Positions 33,776 to 45,140 of a DNA stretch of 64,000 bases are shown here, piece after piece. The position numbers and the translations under genes are program-made. The stretch comes from Ceratopteris richardii (taxonomy: Eukaryota > Streptophyta > Polypodiopsida > Polypodiales > Pteridaceae), in the NCBI GenBank assembly GCA_020310875.1, contig CM035408.1, forward strand, positions 148,854,907 through 148,918,906, written 5' to 3'. Every line of letters starts with the position of its first letter. Position 1 is the stretch's first letter. The notes under the pieces were generated by a model. It was not told the DNA's origin. It worked only from the letters and a program-made list of their open reading frames with translations, and searched no databases.

Positions 33776-34196
33776 ACTATCATGCTCAATGATGGCTCCT
33801 TGTTTTGATCTCTTCACACACGTATTTTGAGGACGTCGAGGAGCTATTTTCATAGAGCTGAGAGACGGAGTTTGAATGCATAAGTCTAACCGCCCAGCCA
33901 CGCACATATATCCCCATAGCTTACTCTCTCTTTCCATATTTAATTAGTAACCCATGGCTCTACACATGGGTGCCACATGGCACTCATGTGTGAGTCCATC
34001 TAAAATGAACAAGAGGTGGTTTGACACCTTGTCTCCAATGTTACTCCATATAATACCTACTGACGAGATGTTAGTAGGCTATTTCCTAAAATGATTAAGA
34101 AGCAGCATTAAACATGCAAATAGCTAGTGTTGACATAGCTAACAGATTCAATGTGTTGGTATTAGCAACTGCCAAGGTAGAAAGTGATTTGGTAGA

Positions 34197-34708
34197 TGTC
34201 AGGCTGCCGGAATATTATTTAGAAGAATAATTGTAATTGTAAAGTCGTGCACTAAAAGGGTGTCGCGCAAACATTGTACCGTTTTTTCCTAATCAATATA
34301 GTATGCGCAGAAGAGATGACAGACGCGTCGCCATACTGTTTGGTCTGGGCCATGGTCTGAAGTTGATTCTGTTCTGAGTTATGTTAATTGCAGAGTTGCT
34401 TGTAAGAGTTAGTATTGGGTATTGAAGTGAATCAGGTACTGTGTTAACATTTTACTGTGTTGAAGTGAAGTGTGTAGTATAACACTAATAATAAAGGAAG
34501 AGTGAAAGTTCTGTGTACATAATTACGGTGATTGTTAAGAATGTGCGCCGAAAGTGTAATTGAATCTACTGTAATTGTTCGGAGTTAATTAATGAAGTGA
34601 AGTGTCAGAAGTTAAGTAGTGAATTGGGAAAATATATAAAGGGCGTCTGAATTATCAGAACCTTGACCATCCCAAGAACCCATGAGTAAGTACAGAATAA
34701 CTTTAACA
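34197..34708 (+). mobile_element. F 5' LTR (512 bp)
   Basis: TGTCAGGCTGCCGG to ACTTTAACA. TATA-like AATATATAAAG at about 34630. Homologous to 18904-19402 and 43713-44222. Confidence 0.85.
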
Positions 34709-34709
34709 C

Positions 34710-34726
34710 TGGCGTCGGCCATGGGG
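34710..34726 (+). promoter_or_regulatory. Possible F primer-binding site
   Basis: TGGCGTCGGCCATGGGG begins one base after the LTR and starts with the expected TGG. The priming tRNA is not recognised. Confidence 0.45.
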
Positions 34727-34781
34727 CATGGAGTAGCCAGTCCATGCATAGACTAAGAGTTGAGAAAGAATCCGATGATAT

Positions 34782-35602
34782 ATGCCTGTAACACATTCCG
34801 GAGAATTGTACCCAAAGTATAGAAGGGATCAGCATCCCTGGAAAATTCCTAGCGCATTGGGAACACCTCTGGGTAGTAGTGGTGATGGACAATCGTTGGA
34901 AGGAAAACAAGAAATATGGGCTAGTGGAGTACCACCTCAGCATTTCCTTGTGCAAGGATTACAGGGTATACCAGAAGTGCAACCAACCCCATCTGCGAAA
35001 AGTAAGATTGGTGAAGTAAGCACTGGTTCCGGTGATAGTGTGGAAATTTTCGATAGCAGTTTGTGGAATTTCGATGGAACCTCGGATAATTTCGGGGCCG
35101 GTTTGTCGAATTTTGGTGAAAGTGCTATTCTCAGTTCTTATTTTGAGGGAACTAGTGTATTGTTGGATGAAAGTTTTGGTGAAAAGCTCACTTCAGAAGT
35201 CCATTACGATGAAGGGGAGTTGGGTGTAGGCATGTGGGAATGACTTAACAATATCCAACTACCGGAGAGCGTGCAAGACTATGGGACAACACAACAACAA
35301 TTAGGTTTGACTGGTATAATGCCAAAGTACATGCCAAGCCAACCATAAATGCTATAATACAAGAGCAAGGACAATAGGCTGCCCGCTATGTACCACCGCA
35401 ATTGAGGAATACTTCCTACCAAAGTTATAAAACCTATCGGGGAACACAAGCAAACAACTTCGGCCAAATCCGATGGAATTTCGGTCAATCGGGTGAAGGA
35501 ACGTCCCTGCCACCACCCAGATGCCATTTTTATGGTGAGATTGGACATATCCAAAGATATTGTAAAGAGGCGATCGAGTATGATAAACAAAGAAAAGTTT
35601 GA
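34782..35602 (+). pseudogene. gag: F gag
   Basis: Open from 34782 to 35243, with Ser/Gly-rich repeats of NFG/NFD type, then broken. The 3' part (35402-35602) has a zinc knuckle CHFYGEIGHIQRYC in which the second Cys is Tyr (G-to-A change) and which is preceded by an Asn/Gln/Tyr-rich stretch. The N-terminal part does not look like a standard gag core, so the gag may be unusual or partly replaced. Confidence 0.6.
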
Positions 35603-35752
35603 CACCATCCAATGGCCAACATGGTACATATTTCAGCAGTAGATACTCAAGCGAGAGTAATTCAAACATGGTCCGATAAGAAATTACAACTAGCTACTGA
35701 GATTTTTTAGCCTGGCATTCGAGAACAACATAGGGTTTTTACCAAAGCTAGT

Positions 35753-36684
35753 ATGTGGGCCAGTCAAGAACCAACAGGTTTTCCCGATCCAGTACCGGTG
35801 GTTCAAGAGACTGTACCGAATCCACCACCGGAAGAGCTGAGTCTAGTGAAAGTGCCGCCGGAGAGTCCACTGAATGCAGTAAGGAGTATGTCAAATTTTC
35901 ACTCTGTTTGGAATATTCTATCGCAAGCCTCCATTACAATACCGTTGGGGCAACTATTAGCCTTGGTTCCGGGTGTACGACAACAATTTCAATAATAAGT
36001 TTGTCCAAAATCTTCTATACACCTACTACAGCCACTATTAGTCCAGAAACTGATTCTGCAGTGGACCATGTTGTTCCTTTATCTATGGTATGATATAAAA
36101 ACCACAAAATCACTCAACTGTTAATTGATGGAGGCTTTGGTGTGAATATTGCAATAGCCGCCCTTTGTAAATAGTTAGGATGGACTCAGATTGAACCTGT
36201 TCAGTTTTTTGTGAGGATGGCGGATCAGTCCAGGTTCTATCCAGTGGGTTTGGTATGTGATATACCCATTACTCTTAAGGGAGCGGTGTTCAAAATGACT
36301 TTTGTTGTTCTAGAATTACCTGACTCAACTCTGGACTACAACTTGTTGTTCAGGAGGCCCTGGCTGAAACGAGGCAAAGTATTGCAGAACTGGTCAGCAC
36401 ACAAACTTATTTTAGAAAGTAACCATCGGAAGTATGTAGTTCCGTTGGATAAGATGAAGCCATGCAACCTCCATGCTCGACCCTACGTAGCCGAACCTGT
36501 GCATATGTTGGATGTACTTTCAGATGATGAAGAAGAAGCTTTTCTTAATGCTAACCAGGATTTGCTCCCCTTGGGCACAATCGACTTACAAGCAGTTGTA
36601 GATAATTGGAAGTGGATCATCTATTCGGTAGTTCCGAATACAGAAGAAGGGGACCTAGCTATGGATCAAGCTTTGAATGCCTAG
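35753..36684 (+). pseudogene. F protease and linker
   Basis: Pro-rich segment, then protease LLIDGGFGVNIAIA (about 36122) and LDYNLLFRRPWLKRG, followed by an acidic linker (SDDEEEAFLNANQD). In-frame TGA at 36091-36093 and TAG at about 36172 (Gln position in CK-LGW) interrupt it. DGG in place of DSG is frequent in related plant elements. Confidence 0.75.
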
Positions 36685-37680
36685 AGTTTCCACCATTTAT
36701 TCTAGTCACATGAGGATATACCCATGCCAAAAGACTTTCATGTACCGGAAGATCAACTTATCACATGCGATTTGGGAAATGAGGATACACCACGGCTGGT
36801 CAAGATTAAGGCGGGGTTACTGGAAACTTTTCAAAATGATCTACTATAGTTGTTGACAGAGTTCCAAGATGTATTTGCATGGGACTATGGAGATATGAAA
36901 GGGTTGGACCCTCGCATCTATCAACACCGTGTGATGCTCAAGCCGGATGCACACCCAATCAAGCAACCCAGTTACCGCATGAACCCAAATTTTTTGCTCA
37001 AGTGAAAGGTGAATTGGATCGCTTGTTAAAAGTAGGTTTCATCATTGAGCATGCAGAATGGATTTCACCTATTGTTATCGTCCCAAAGAAAAATAAGCAG
37101 TTATGTATTTGTGTGGATTACCAGAAACTAAATGTGGTGACCGTAACAGATCCCTTCCCACTTCCCTTTTTGGATACAATGCTCGATGATGTTGCTTGAC
37201 AAGAAATGTATTTCGTTTTGGATGGTTACAGTGGCTATAACCAGGTGTGCATGGCTGAAATGGACATACCAAAGACTAGGTTTATTACAAATTGGGGTGT
37301 ATATGCGTGTACGATGATGTGGTTCGGTCTTTGCAATCCTCCTAGTACCTTCCAACGATGTATGCAAGAATTTTTTTCCCTCTATTTAACCACCTTTATG
37401 CGAGTGTATCTGGATGATTTTTTGTTATCGGGTGATACATTGGATCATCTTTACCACCTACAGTGCTGCTTCTCTAAGTGTCGAGAGTTCGGGTTGTGCT
37501 TAAATCCCAGCAAGTCGGTCTTTTCGATTTCTTGTGGCAAGTTGCTTGGTCATATTATTTCAAAGCAAGGCATTTAGGTGGATCCGGATAAAGTGCAAGC
37601 CATGTTACATGCACATGCCCCTATGACACCAAAGGAAGTTATGCGATTCCTTGGCCAAATATGCTGGCATGGGTGACATC
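36685..37680 (+). pseudogene. pol: F reverse transcriptase
   Basis: VFAWDYGDMKG, HPIKQPSYRMNP, VGFIIEHAEWISPIVIVPKKN, CVDYQKLN, DPFPLPFLD, YSGYNQV, FGLCNPPSTFQRCM, catalytic YLDD at 37407-37418, LGHIIS. Complete active box. Stops: TGA at about 37197 (Arg position before QEMY) and TAG at 37575-37577. A frame change occurs near 36990. Confidence 0.88.
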
Positions 37681-38349
37681 TTTGGTGGCTCGCACATTTA
37701 GCCATAGCCTTGAATCGGTTGATCACTAGTAATCCCCGACAATTCATGTGGACTGAGGACTGCCAAATTGCCTTTGATCGACTGAAAATACTCTTAACCC
37801 AGGCTCCGATACTGCAAGCACCTAACTGGCAGCTGTCGTTCCATGTCTTTGTGGATGCATCGGACAGTGCCATCGGTAGTGTGCTCATGTAACAACAGGA
37901 TAAGTGGTTCCATCCTGTCTATTATACTAGCCGACGATTAGCAGCTGCTGAACAAAATTATTCCGTCACTGAGCGCGAATGTCTAGGCTTGGTTTATTTG
38001 GTGAAGAAATTTCGGCACTACTTAGTGGGACGGCAATTTACTTTCCATGTGGATCATGCTGCTCTGGTTTATCTTATCCGCCAGCAACATTTAGTGGGAA
38101 GATTAGCCAGGTGGGTGTTGTTACTGCAAGAATTTGATTATGTGGTCGTACATCGTCCAGGGTCAGCGTGTTGTTACTGCAAGAATTTGATTATGTGGTC
38201 GTACATCGTCCAGGGTCAGCCCATGCATTGGCTGATTTCTTATCTTGGTTTGATTCCGGTGAACTTCTCGATGGAATTGATGATACTACACCTGCTATCT
38301 ATGCGACTAATTCGGTCCAAGATGAGGGTCAAAAGCTCCTGGTGGCACC
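37681..38349 (+). pseudogene. F RNase H
   Basis: FVDASDSAIGSVL, YSVTERECLGLVYLVKKF and FTFHVDHAALVYLI show the D-E-D catalytic residues. TAA at 37890-37892 sits at a Gln position. A 53-bp tandem duplication (38116-38168 and 38169-38221) repeats LLLQEFDYVVVHRPGSA and shifts the frame. Element G inserted at 38349, just after the domain. Confidence 0.85.
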
Positions 38350-38672
38350 TGTTGAAATGAAAAAGGACTACTCCTACTCTACAATTAATCACAAAATAAA
38401 TTAACTATGGAGGAAGGAACAAAAGATATGAAAACATGATAAATAGATTAAAATGGAAAGAACTTTTAAATGATGCTCTATGAGCATGGAGACTCCATGA
38501 GGAGAGGAAGCACACTCTTGGCAATGAGCTAGAGTGGAATGACTTGTGTGGAGTGAAGGAGAGGCCTTGCTTATATGGAGTTTGGGAGAACTCCCTTGCA
38601 TGTGGGATATATGTGCTTGCATGAGAATGATTCTAGCTTTGGACAAAAGGGTGGAGCATGGAATTCTCAACA
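38350..38672 (-). mobile_element. G 3' LTR
   Basis: TGTTGAAATGAAAAAGG to GGAATTCTCAACA. On the minus strand it begins TGTTGAGAATTCC and carries a TATA-like CCATATAAGC. A relative lies at 59415 on the plus strand. Confidence 0.88.
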
Positions 38673-38684
38673 CCCGCCCTCCAT
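38673..38684 (-). other. G polypurine tract
   Basis: Minus strand ATGGAGGGCGGG directly before the LTR. Confidence 0.75.
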
Positions 38685-38711
38685 GTGATGACCCTTTTGT
38701 TTTTAATATGG

Positions 38712-38930
38712 GGGACTAGTGACATATGGGATCACTTAGTCCATGGGTTTTTAGGATCCAAGGACATATGGGATCCTTGGACATAACTTGGACATATGGG
38801 ATCCAAGTTTGGGACATATGACATCCCTAGGAGCTTGGGACATATGGGATCCCAAGACATATACTTGGACATTTGGGATCCAAGTGGTTTTTAATGGGAT
38901 CTAGGGACATATGGGATCCCTAGACATGTA
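38712..38930. repeat. Degenerate tandem GACATATGGGATCC repeats
   Basis: Eight or more imperfect copies of GGACATATGGGATCC, with palindromic GGATCC cores and spacers of variable length. The same motif, in reverse complement, fills 59095-59350. It lies next to the polypurine tract in both elements, so it is a conserved 3' interior feature of the G family. Confidence 0.7.
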
Positions 38931-40806
38931 CAAGGGTTTACATCATGGGGTAGGTAGTGCTTATGAACCATTTTCTACCTTTAAATCACTTGAGCTTTGG
39001 CCATATGATGGGCTTTGTGTGCCATGTGTCCAAGCCATAGGGAAGGTCTTACTCTTTTAAAGAGCAGTGTCTAGTCCCTTTACATGGGGCTTGGTATGAT
39101 TTGCAAGTCATTAAGACTAACTTTTAGGTGAGCTAGCACATTTTTACTTTAGAGTGGCTTCAAGATAGAAGTGTTTCAAATGGCATTGGGAAGGTCCTAC
39201 CTTCTTTAAGAAGGTGGTGTCTAATCCCATTACAAGAGAGCTTTTGATATATGTGCACTAAGATGAGCTTTTGAATTGGAGATCTCTTCAGCCACGTATC
39301 CTGATAATATATATATTCATTTGCCTAAGTATTTCAAGTCTCGACCTCCATGTGAGCATGCCAAAATAGTAGAGTGATACAAAAAATCATCAAAACAAAA
39401 TGTGCATACTAGGCGCATGATGTAAGTGATTATGTCACAATCAAAATTGAAACTACTTTTTCTCTCTATATTTCTCTCTCCAGATGCGCAGAAGCGACTT
39501 TCCAGAAGCTACTTGCCAGAGAATGGTGCAGATGATAATGTTCCAGCAAGCTTCCTAACTTCTTCTTGGCAATGTGTAGTACAGAATGGAGGCAATCCTA
39601 CTCTCCTTGCTACATAGGAGTGTTGTCCAAGTTCGATGGGATGGAGAAACTGACGCTTTCTCTTGGGGGACATCAAGCATGATCAGTATACCAGTGCGAC
39701 ACTGGTCCATCGTTTGATTGGTATGGTTGTAGTTTTCTGACAATGGCAATTTTGTAGTTGTAGATGCATGTATAGCTTCATAAATGAATCTTGCACAACT
39801 GCAAACTTTCCTTCTCTTCAAGAGCTTGGCTATCTCTATAGAATTTTCTCTAAATCCAGAGATGGGATAGCTTCCACATTCACTTCTTCATTCAAGGATG
39901 TCAGAGCCCTTCTCCTTCTACTTGACGCACTCCTCCCTCTTGATGAAGCTATCTGCAAGGTCCACATTTAATAGGTTGTTCTTCTCCTACTTATTGTTCT
40001 CCACTTTCCCATAATCATCAGAGGAGCCCTTTAATTGGTGCTCAAGTCTCTTTTCTCACTCCCTCTTGCTCTCCCATCGATGCTCTGTAGACTGTCCCTT
40101 GCACCCATTTGCTGCAGCTATGGGAGGATCCGCTTCTTTGTTTGTATAGTGGAATGCGCAATGGTTGCGATTCACTATTTCACTGTCATGCTCCTTCATA
40201 CTTGTCTTTTGATTTAAGAGTAAGGCAAGAAAACACAGTGGATTTGCTGCTTCCTATGCTTGTAGTCGTTCTACAACAGTGCCTTTTTCTAGCTTACTAC
40301 TGTGCGCTTCAATTCCTTCTATGTTTTGTGATAGCTTGCAAAACAATGAGCACAGTAATAATTTGTCAAGCTGCAAAAAAACTTTCCTGAAGTTCTTCTA
40401 CAGGTACACGTTCCTCCGAAGTTGTTTTGGTTCTCCAAGTCATACTGGTTATAGCGAGCCTTCCATCTGCAACCTTGTTATTATATTATGATGAAATATT
40501 CTATCTTCATCTTGGCTCCTCCATGAAGAGTGTTGATAAGCACTTTGATTTCAGATAAGAGTGCTGAAAAGCACTTTATTCTACTGAAAAAAAAACTCAA
40601 CTATACAAAGCTTATCAACTAATGATGATTATCAACTAATGATGAAGCATTACGCAATGATAAAGGTGATGGGAAAAAAATGGAATAGTGCTTAGAAGCA
40701 CTCTTATTGAAGAAAAAATGGGAGGGAGGGAGGGATTAACAAAGAAAAACATGCTAATGATGAAGATAACAAAAACAAAACTCAAAAAGAGAAATAGTTA
40801 ACCTAT
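38931..40806 (-). other. G interior, non-coding
   Basis: No domain in any frame. AT-rich runs and short poly-A tracts (40587, 40674). Confidence 0.6.
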
Positions 40807-40818
40807 GCTCTGATACCA
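40807..40818 (-). promoter_or_regulatory. G primer-binding site (initiator Met)
   Basis: Minus strand TGGTATCAGAGC, an exact match to the standard initiator-Met site, abutting the LTR. Confidence 0.9.
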
Positions 40819-41141
40819 TGTTGAAATGAAAAAGGACTACTCCTACTCTACAATTAATCACAAAATAAATTAACTATGGAGGAAGGAACAAAAGATATGA
40901 AAACATGATGAATAGATTAAAATGGAAAGAACTTACAAATGATGCTCTATGAGCATGGACACTCCATGAGGCGAGGAAGCACACTCTTGGCAATGAGCTA
41001 GAGTGGAATGAGTTGTGTGGAGTAAAGGAGAGGCCTTGCTTATATGGAGTTTGGGAGAATTCCCTTGCATGTGGGATATATGTGCTTGCATGAGAATGAT
41101 TCTAGCTTTGGACAAAAGGGTGGATCATGGATTTCTCAATA
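40819..41141 (-). mobile_element. G 5' LTR
   Basis: TGTTGAAATG to TTTCTCAATA; the last bases are a one-base decay of CTCAACA. Followed by GCACC. Confidence 0.88.
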
Positions 41142-42329
41142 GCACCTTCGTATTATGATACTCTTCTGATCTTCCTCACCAGTGGAAGCCCCACGTCTAA
41201 TACTTCTACTTCGGCTCCTCGTAAATTGGCAATGTATAGTCGATGGTTCTGGATCATCGTAGGACAATTGTATTACCTGGATCCTTCTGGTGCACTATTA
41301 TGGTGTATTCCACCCCATGAAGTTCCTTCGTTTATTGACATGGCCCATTCTACTCCTTCCGATGGTCATTTTTCGATCGATCTTACTTACCGGAAAATTG
41401 TGCACAATGGCTTAAGGTGGCCCACTATGCAGCGTGATATTGCTACTTCTATTAAAATGTGTGATGCTTGCCAATGGTCGGGACAGCCTTTACAACAGCA
41501 TCATTTTCCACTACAGCCTGTTGCTCCCCTTGAACCTTTTCAAAAGTGGGGCTTGGATTTCATTGGTTCCAGTACACCTATGGCTACGATTACTAATCAT
41601 TGATGTATACTTACTTGTACGGATTATGCTACTCAATGGGCAAAAGCTTGGGCTTTACGGTCTTCCACTGCGTCAGTGGTGGTCAAATGTTTGATGACTG
41701 ATGTGTTCCCTCGGTTCGGTCTTCCCTTAGAGATTGTTTCAGATCAGGGCACACATTTTATTAATTCCTTACTACAAGCACTTACTCGCACCCTTCAGGT
41801 TGTTCATATATTTAGCTCTCCATATTATCCTTGGGCCAATGGTCTTGCTGAAAGTACCAATAAAACTCTACTTAACATGCTCAAGAAATCAGGTCTCGAA
41901 TGTCCGAAGCGTTGGAATCAATTCATTCCTTTAGTACTGTGGGCATACCGTATTACGTACAAAGTGGCTACAGGGAATACGCCTTTTAAATTGGCATATG
42001 GGCCGGAGGCCATTGCACCCATGGAGTTGGTGGTACCTAGCCTCAGGGTGGCACTAGAACATAAGCTCTTACCAAAGGAATCCTTTCCTTTCTGGTTGGA
42101 TGTGTTGTGGTCCTTGGACGAACAACGCTGGGAAAGTTTTCTAATGCTCCAAGAAGTCCAACTGCAACAAGCCAAGACTCATAGTCGGTTTCTCCGCACC
42201 CCTATTTACCGTATTGAATCACAGGTTGGACCTGCTATGTTTCGGCTATCCACTTTAACTAGTACCCTTCTCCCTAAGTCGATCAATGGATCAAAGCTCC
42301 GTCCCTATTATCCCACACCTTCATCTTGA
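41142..42329 (+). pseudogene. F integrase
   Basis: Resumes after G. Zinc-binding region with HSTPSDGHFS and CDACQ (H-H-C-C readable), core WGLDFIGSST, VSDQGTHFINSLL and GLAESTNKTLLNML (D-D-E present), then WNQFIPLVLWAYR, the GPEAIAPMELVVPSL segment and a C-terminal tail ending at TGA 42327-42329. One in-frame TGA (about 41601, at a likely Arg) splits it; a frame change near 41675 is also present. Close to full length. Confidence 0.88.
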
Positions 42330-42667
42330 TGATTTATCGGTATTTCTATTCTCCGCCTGGTTTATACCACTGTTCTGGCTCGGCGTCCCTTTCCACACTG
42401 CCCGCTCCGGTTGACCGACTGACCGTAGCATTTCCGTTTTATTACCTAGCCATGATTAGCCACTGCCTTATCTGTCTAAGATTCTGTTAATGCGTGCATG
42501 TTGTCATTATGTCTGTATATTTCCAACATTGGGTGATGATTATGTTTCTTCCTACATTTCCATTCGGTGTTTTTACTTAATCACGTTCTCCCTCTCTTTT
42601 TGCTATTGTGTTTTTGTGCAATTGAGTGTTCTGTGTTATCTCCTGTCTTTGTGCTCTCATGATTGCC
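42330..42667 (+). other. Spacer between integrase and accessory ORF
   Basis: Pyrimidine-rich, non-coding. It could hold a splice acceptor or promoter for the accessory ORF, but nothing decisive is seen. Confidence 0.4.
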
Positions 42668-43666
42668 ATGGAAGCTTTGGTTAATATTGCTACCTTTCGT
42701 GCTGGCCTCACTCTGGAATTGAGCGAGTTTCTGTGCACCCGTGGGCTTTTGGCATTCGCTGAACTATCCTGGCATTCGGTTGAATGTCATCCTTTCTTTG
42801 CATAGATCATCTCTGCCATTGCTGATACTCCCGCTACCAAAACTTGCTGGCCACTCCCCTATCTTAACCCGCGTGTTGTCGTCACCCTAAACACCGTCGT
42901 TGAGGGATTCCATCTCCCACAAGAGGGTAGTGTAGATGGACGCCTCTTACCACTATCAACCATGAAAGAGCTCTTTCCGTGTCATCCTTCCAACGAATTC
43001 GCCATTCTTTGTTGCCCTGAACCAAAGTGCTCTGCACTACAGTTTCTTGTAGTTGCACTTAACCTCCAAAAATGCATGTACAACATTTCTCGACCTTTTT
43101 ATTCCATGATCGATGCCGCTGCGCGTGAAGCAGTTAATTTTGCTTCGTTCTTCTTTCGGCGCATTCACCGAGCATGTCAGGCAGTTTCTAGACAATTGGT
43201 GAAGGGCGATATTCAACTGAAGAAGGATGTCGAAGCCATCTAGAAAGAGAGCCATCTAGACAATCAGCCGTGATATTCAACTGAAGAAGGATGTCGAAGC
43301 CATCTAGAAAGAGAGGCAAGATTTCTATAAAACCATGCAGTTCCAGTCCCAAGAGCTTGAACGCAGAGAGAAACAACTGGGTATCCAGGACAAGCGATTA
43401 TCGCACATTGATGCAGAGATTGTTGAAATGAAGTTACGATGTGATGCGATGCTCGCTAATGTTTCTATCTTCAAGAAGATTTCTTGCAGAGTCAAGCAGA
43501 TGAATTACTCTCACAAGTGATCGCTTCCAGCTCTATGCGGACTGATGCACATCTGGTTGAACCTCAAATTTTGAAGGAGATGTTAGACTCCCTCAAGCAC
43601 AAAATATCACGCACCTTTAAATTAGCAAGATCCATATATATCCAAGGAATCATTGATGATTCCTAA
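42668..43666 (+). pseudogene. F accessory ORF (unknown product)
   Basis: Starts ATG at 42668 in a good context (GCCATGG). It lies in sense between integrase and 3' LTR, a place where intact Ty3 elements usually have nothing. The N-terminal two thirds (MEALVNIATFRAGLTLELSE on) are mixed alpha/beta-like with several Cys. The C-terminal part is strongly charged (LKKDV, LERREKQLGIQDKRL) and looks like a coiled coil. Breaks: TAG at 42803 and 43241 (Gln positions), a 64-bp tandem duplication (43208/43272) and a frame break near 43483; it would end at TAA 43664-43666, about 310 residues. I recognise no family. Confidence 0.6.
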
Positions 43667-43712
43667 ATCTTGTAATTTTCCTTGCTAGGTTCGAGTCTGC
43701 CGTGCATGCCAG

Positions 43713-44222
43713 TGTTAGGCCGCCAGAATATTATTTAGAAGAATAATTGTAATTGTAAAGTTGCGCACTGAAAGGGTGTCGCGCAAACATTGTACCGTTT
43801 TTTCCTAATCAATAGAGTATGCGCGGAAGAGATGACAGACGTGTCGCCGGACTGTTCCGTCTGGGCGATGGTCTGGAGTTGATTCTATTCTATGTTAATC
43901 GTAGAGTTTTCTGTAAGAGTCAGTATTCGGTATTGAAGTGATTCACGTACCATGTTAATATTTTATTGTGTTGAAGTGAAGAGTGAAGTATAACAGTAAT
44001 AATAAAGGAAGACTGAAAGTTTTGCATACATAATTACGGTGATTGTTAAGAATGCTATGCGCCAAAAGTGTAATTGAATCTACTATAATTGTTCGGAGTT
44101 AATTAATGAAGTGAATTATCGGAAGTTAAGCAGTGAATTGGGAAAATATATAAACGGCCTCTGAATTATCAGACCCCTCACCATCCCAAGAACCCATGAG
44201 TAAGTACATAATAACTTTAACA
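43713..44222 (+). mobile_element. F 3' LTR (510 bp)
   Basis: TGTTAGGCCGCC to CTTTAACA. Preceded by GTGCATGCCAG, not by a purine tract. Followed at once by Ty3 A3 sequence, as the 18904 copy is by A2. Confidence 0.85.
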
Positions 44223-45140
44223 GTAGATCAAAGAAGAAGCATGATAACTCTAGTCCTCAGAAAGTATCAAATGCAGGATCTGATTCTGAAAAAGATATGA
44301 TAGATTCAAAATCGGAGAGCGAAGAGGAAGAAGGTGTTGTATGTAGACATCGTCAACTAAAAGGGAAATAGGGCAAGGAGGAAGCTTTGATTCATCATCC
44401 AAAGAAGCATGGATACTCAATAATAGCACCCAAAGAAAAAAAATTTGTGAAATATGTGAGAAAGAAGGCCATACTACAAGCCACTGCTAGTATAATCCAA
44501 AGCATAGAGGTCAACGTTCAAAGCAAGATAATAGAAGTAATAACAATATCGTGGCAAATCAGACCATTATGATTCATGGACATGGTGGTTTTCAGAGGTA
44601 GCAACAAGGGAGACCTCCATTGAGAGATCAAGGAAATCAGCAAGGGAATCACCAAGGTCATCAACGAGGAAATCAATAAGGATGAACAGTTAGAGTGATG
44701 CCATGTGGGTATTGCTCTGCTCTAGATCGTTGGATTGGTCCCAATTGCCCATTATGGGTTAAGCATAGAGAGGACATAGATATGCCAATTATTCGGTATA
44801 ACCAAAATAACCAACAATGGCAGCAACAGCAACATCCCAGCAAGCTGCTTAGGCAAATGTTATTGTAATTGATTTATTAGATCAAGAGCTTTAGAGTGAT
44901 TCGAGTGTGAGTACATAAAAAATGGGAAGTAAGGATCATGACGAACAATGGAATTGCGATTGTAGACAATGTGTTATGACAAATAATGTGGAAGTCTTGG
45001 CAGTAACAAGATAAAAAAATAAGGGTCCTATTGATCAGCATGAACAAAGGCACATCCGGGACCAAGTACCAAAATGGATTGAGTAGGATTAGCGGAAGCA
45101 AGATAAAATTCATATTTTATCATAGGATGATGATAACTTA
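44223..45140 (+). pseudogene. gag: Ty3-A3 gag (nucleocapsid part)
   Basis: Homologous to 19403-20321. First knuckle at 44446-44487 keeps CEICEKEGHTTSHC. In the second the His is Arg (CSALDRW), unlike A2. Stops are again mainly TAG/TAA in Gln-rich context. Confidence 0.75.

Larger units (their letters stand above)
31164..34196 (-). mobile_element. D2, gag-protease Ty3-like element
   Basis: Second copy of D, minus strand, complete on the LTR side and cut at the protease by B3. Same order as D1: LTR region 33776-34196, PBS 33764-33775, leader 32680-33763, gag, protease. Confidence 0.75.
38350..41141 (-). mobile_element. Element G, small non-coding LTR retroelement
   Basis: LTRs 38350-38672 and 40819-41141, both 323 bp, with about 11 differences by eye (3-4%). 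Target duplication GCACC (38345-38349 and 41142-41146). PBS and polypurine tract show minus orientation. The 2.1-kb interior has no gag or pol motif, so it is a TRIM/LARD-like, non-autonomous element. It inserted between the RNase H and integrase of F. Confidence 0.88.
34197..44222 (+). mobile_element. Ty3/Gypsy element F (two LTRs, interrupted by G)
   Basis: LTRs 34197-34708 and 43713-44222, possible PBS, gag, protease, RT, RNase H, integrase and an extra ORF before the 3' LTR, all in sense. Removing element G (38350-41141 plus one 5-bp target copy) leaves about 7.2 kb, a normal size for a Ty3 element. It is decayed, with several stops and frameshifts. No target duplication can be tested because Ty3 A sequence follows the 3' LTR directly. 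Confidence 0.85.

Noticed and set aside
38712..38930. CRISPR-like array
   Set aside because: Repeats are degenerate with irregular spacers, lie inside a plant LTR element, and no cas gene is present.
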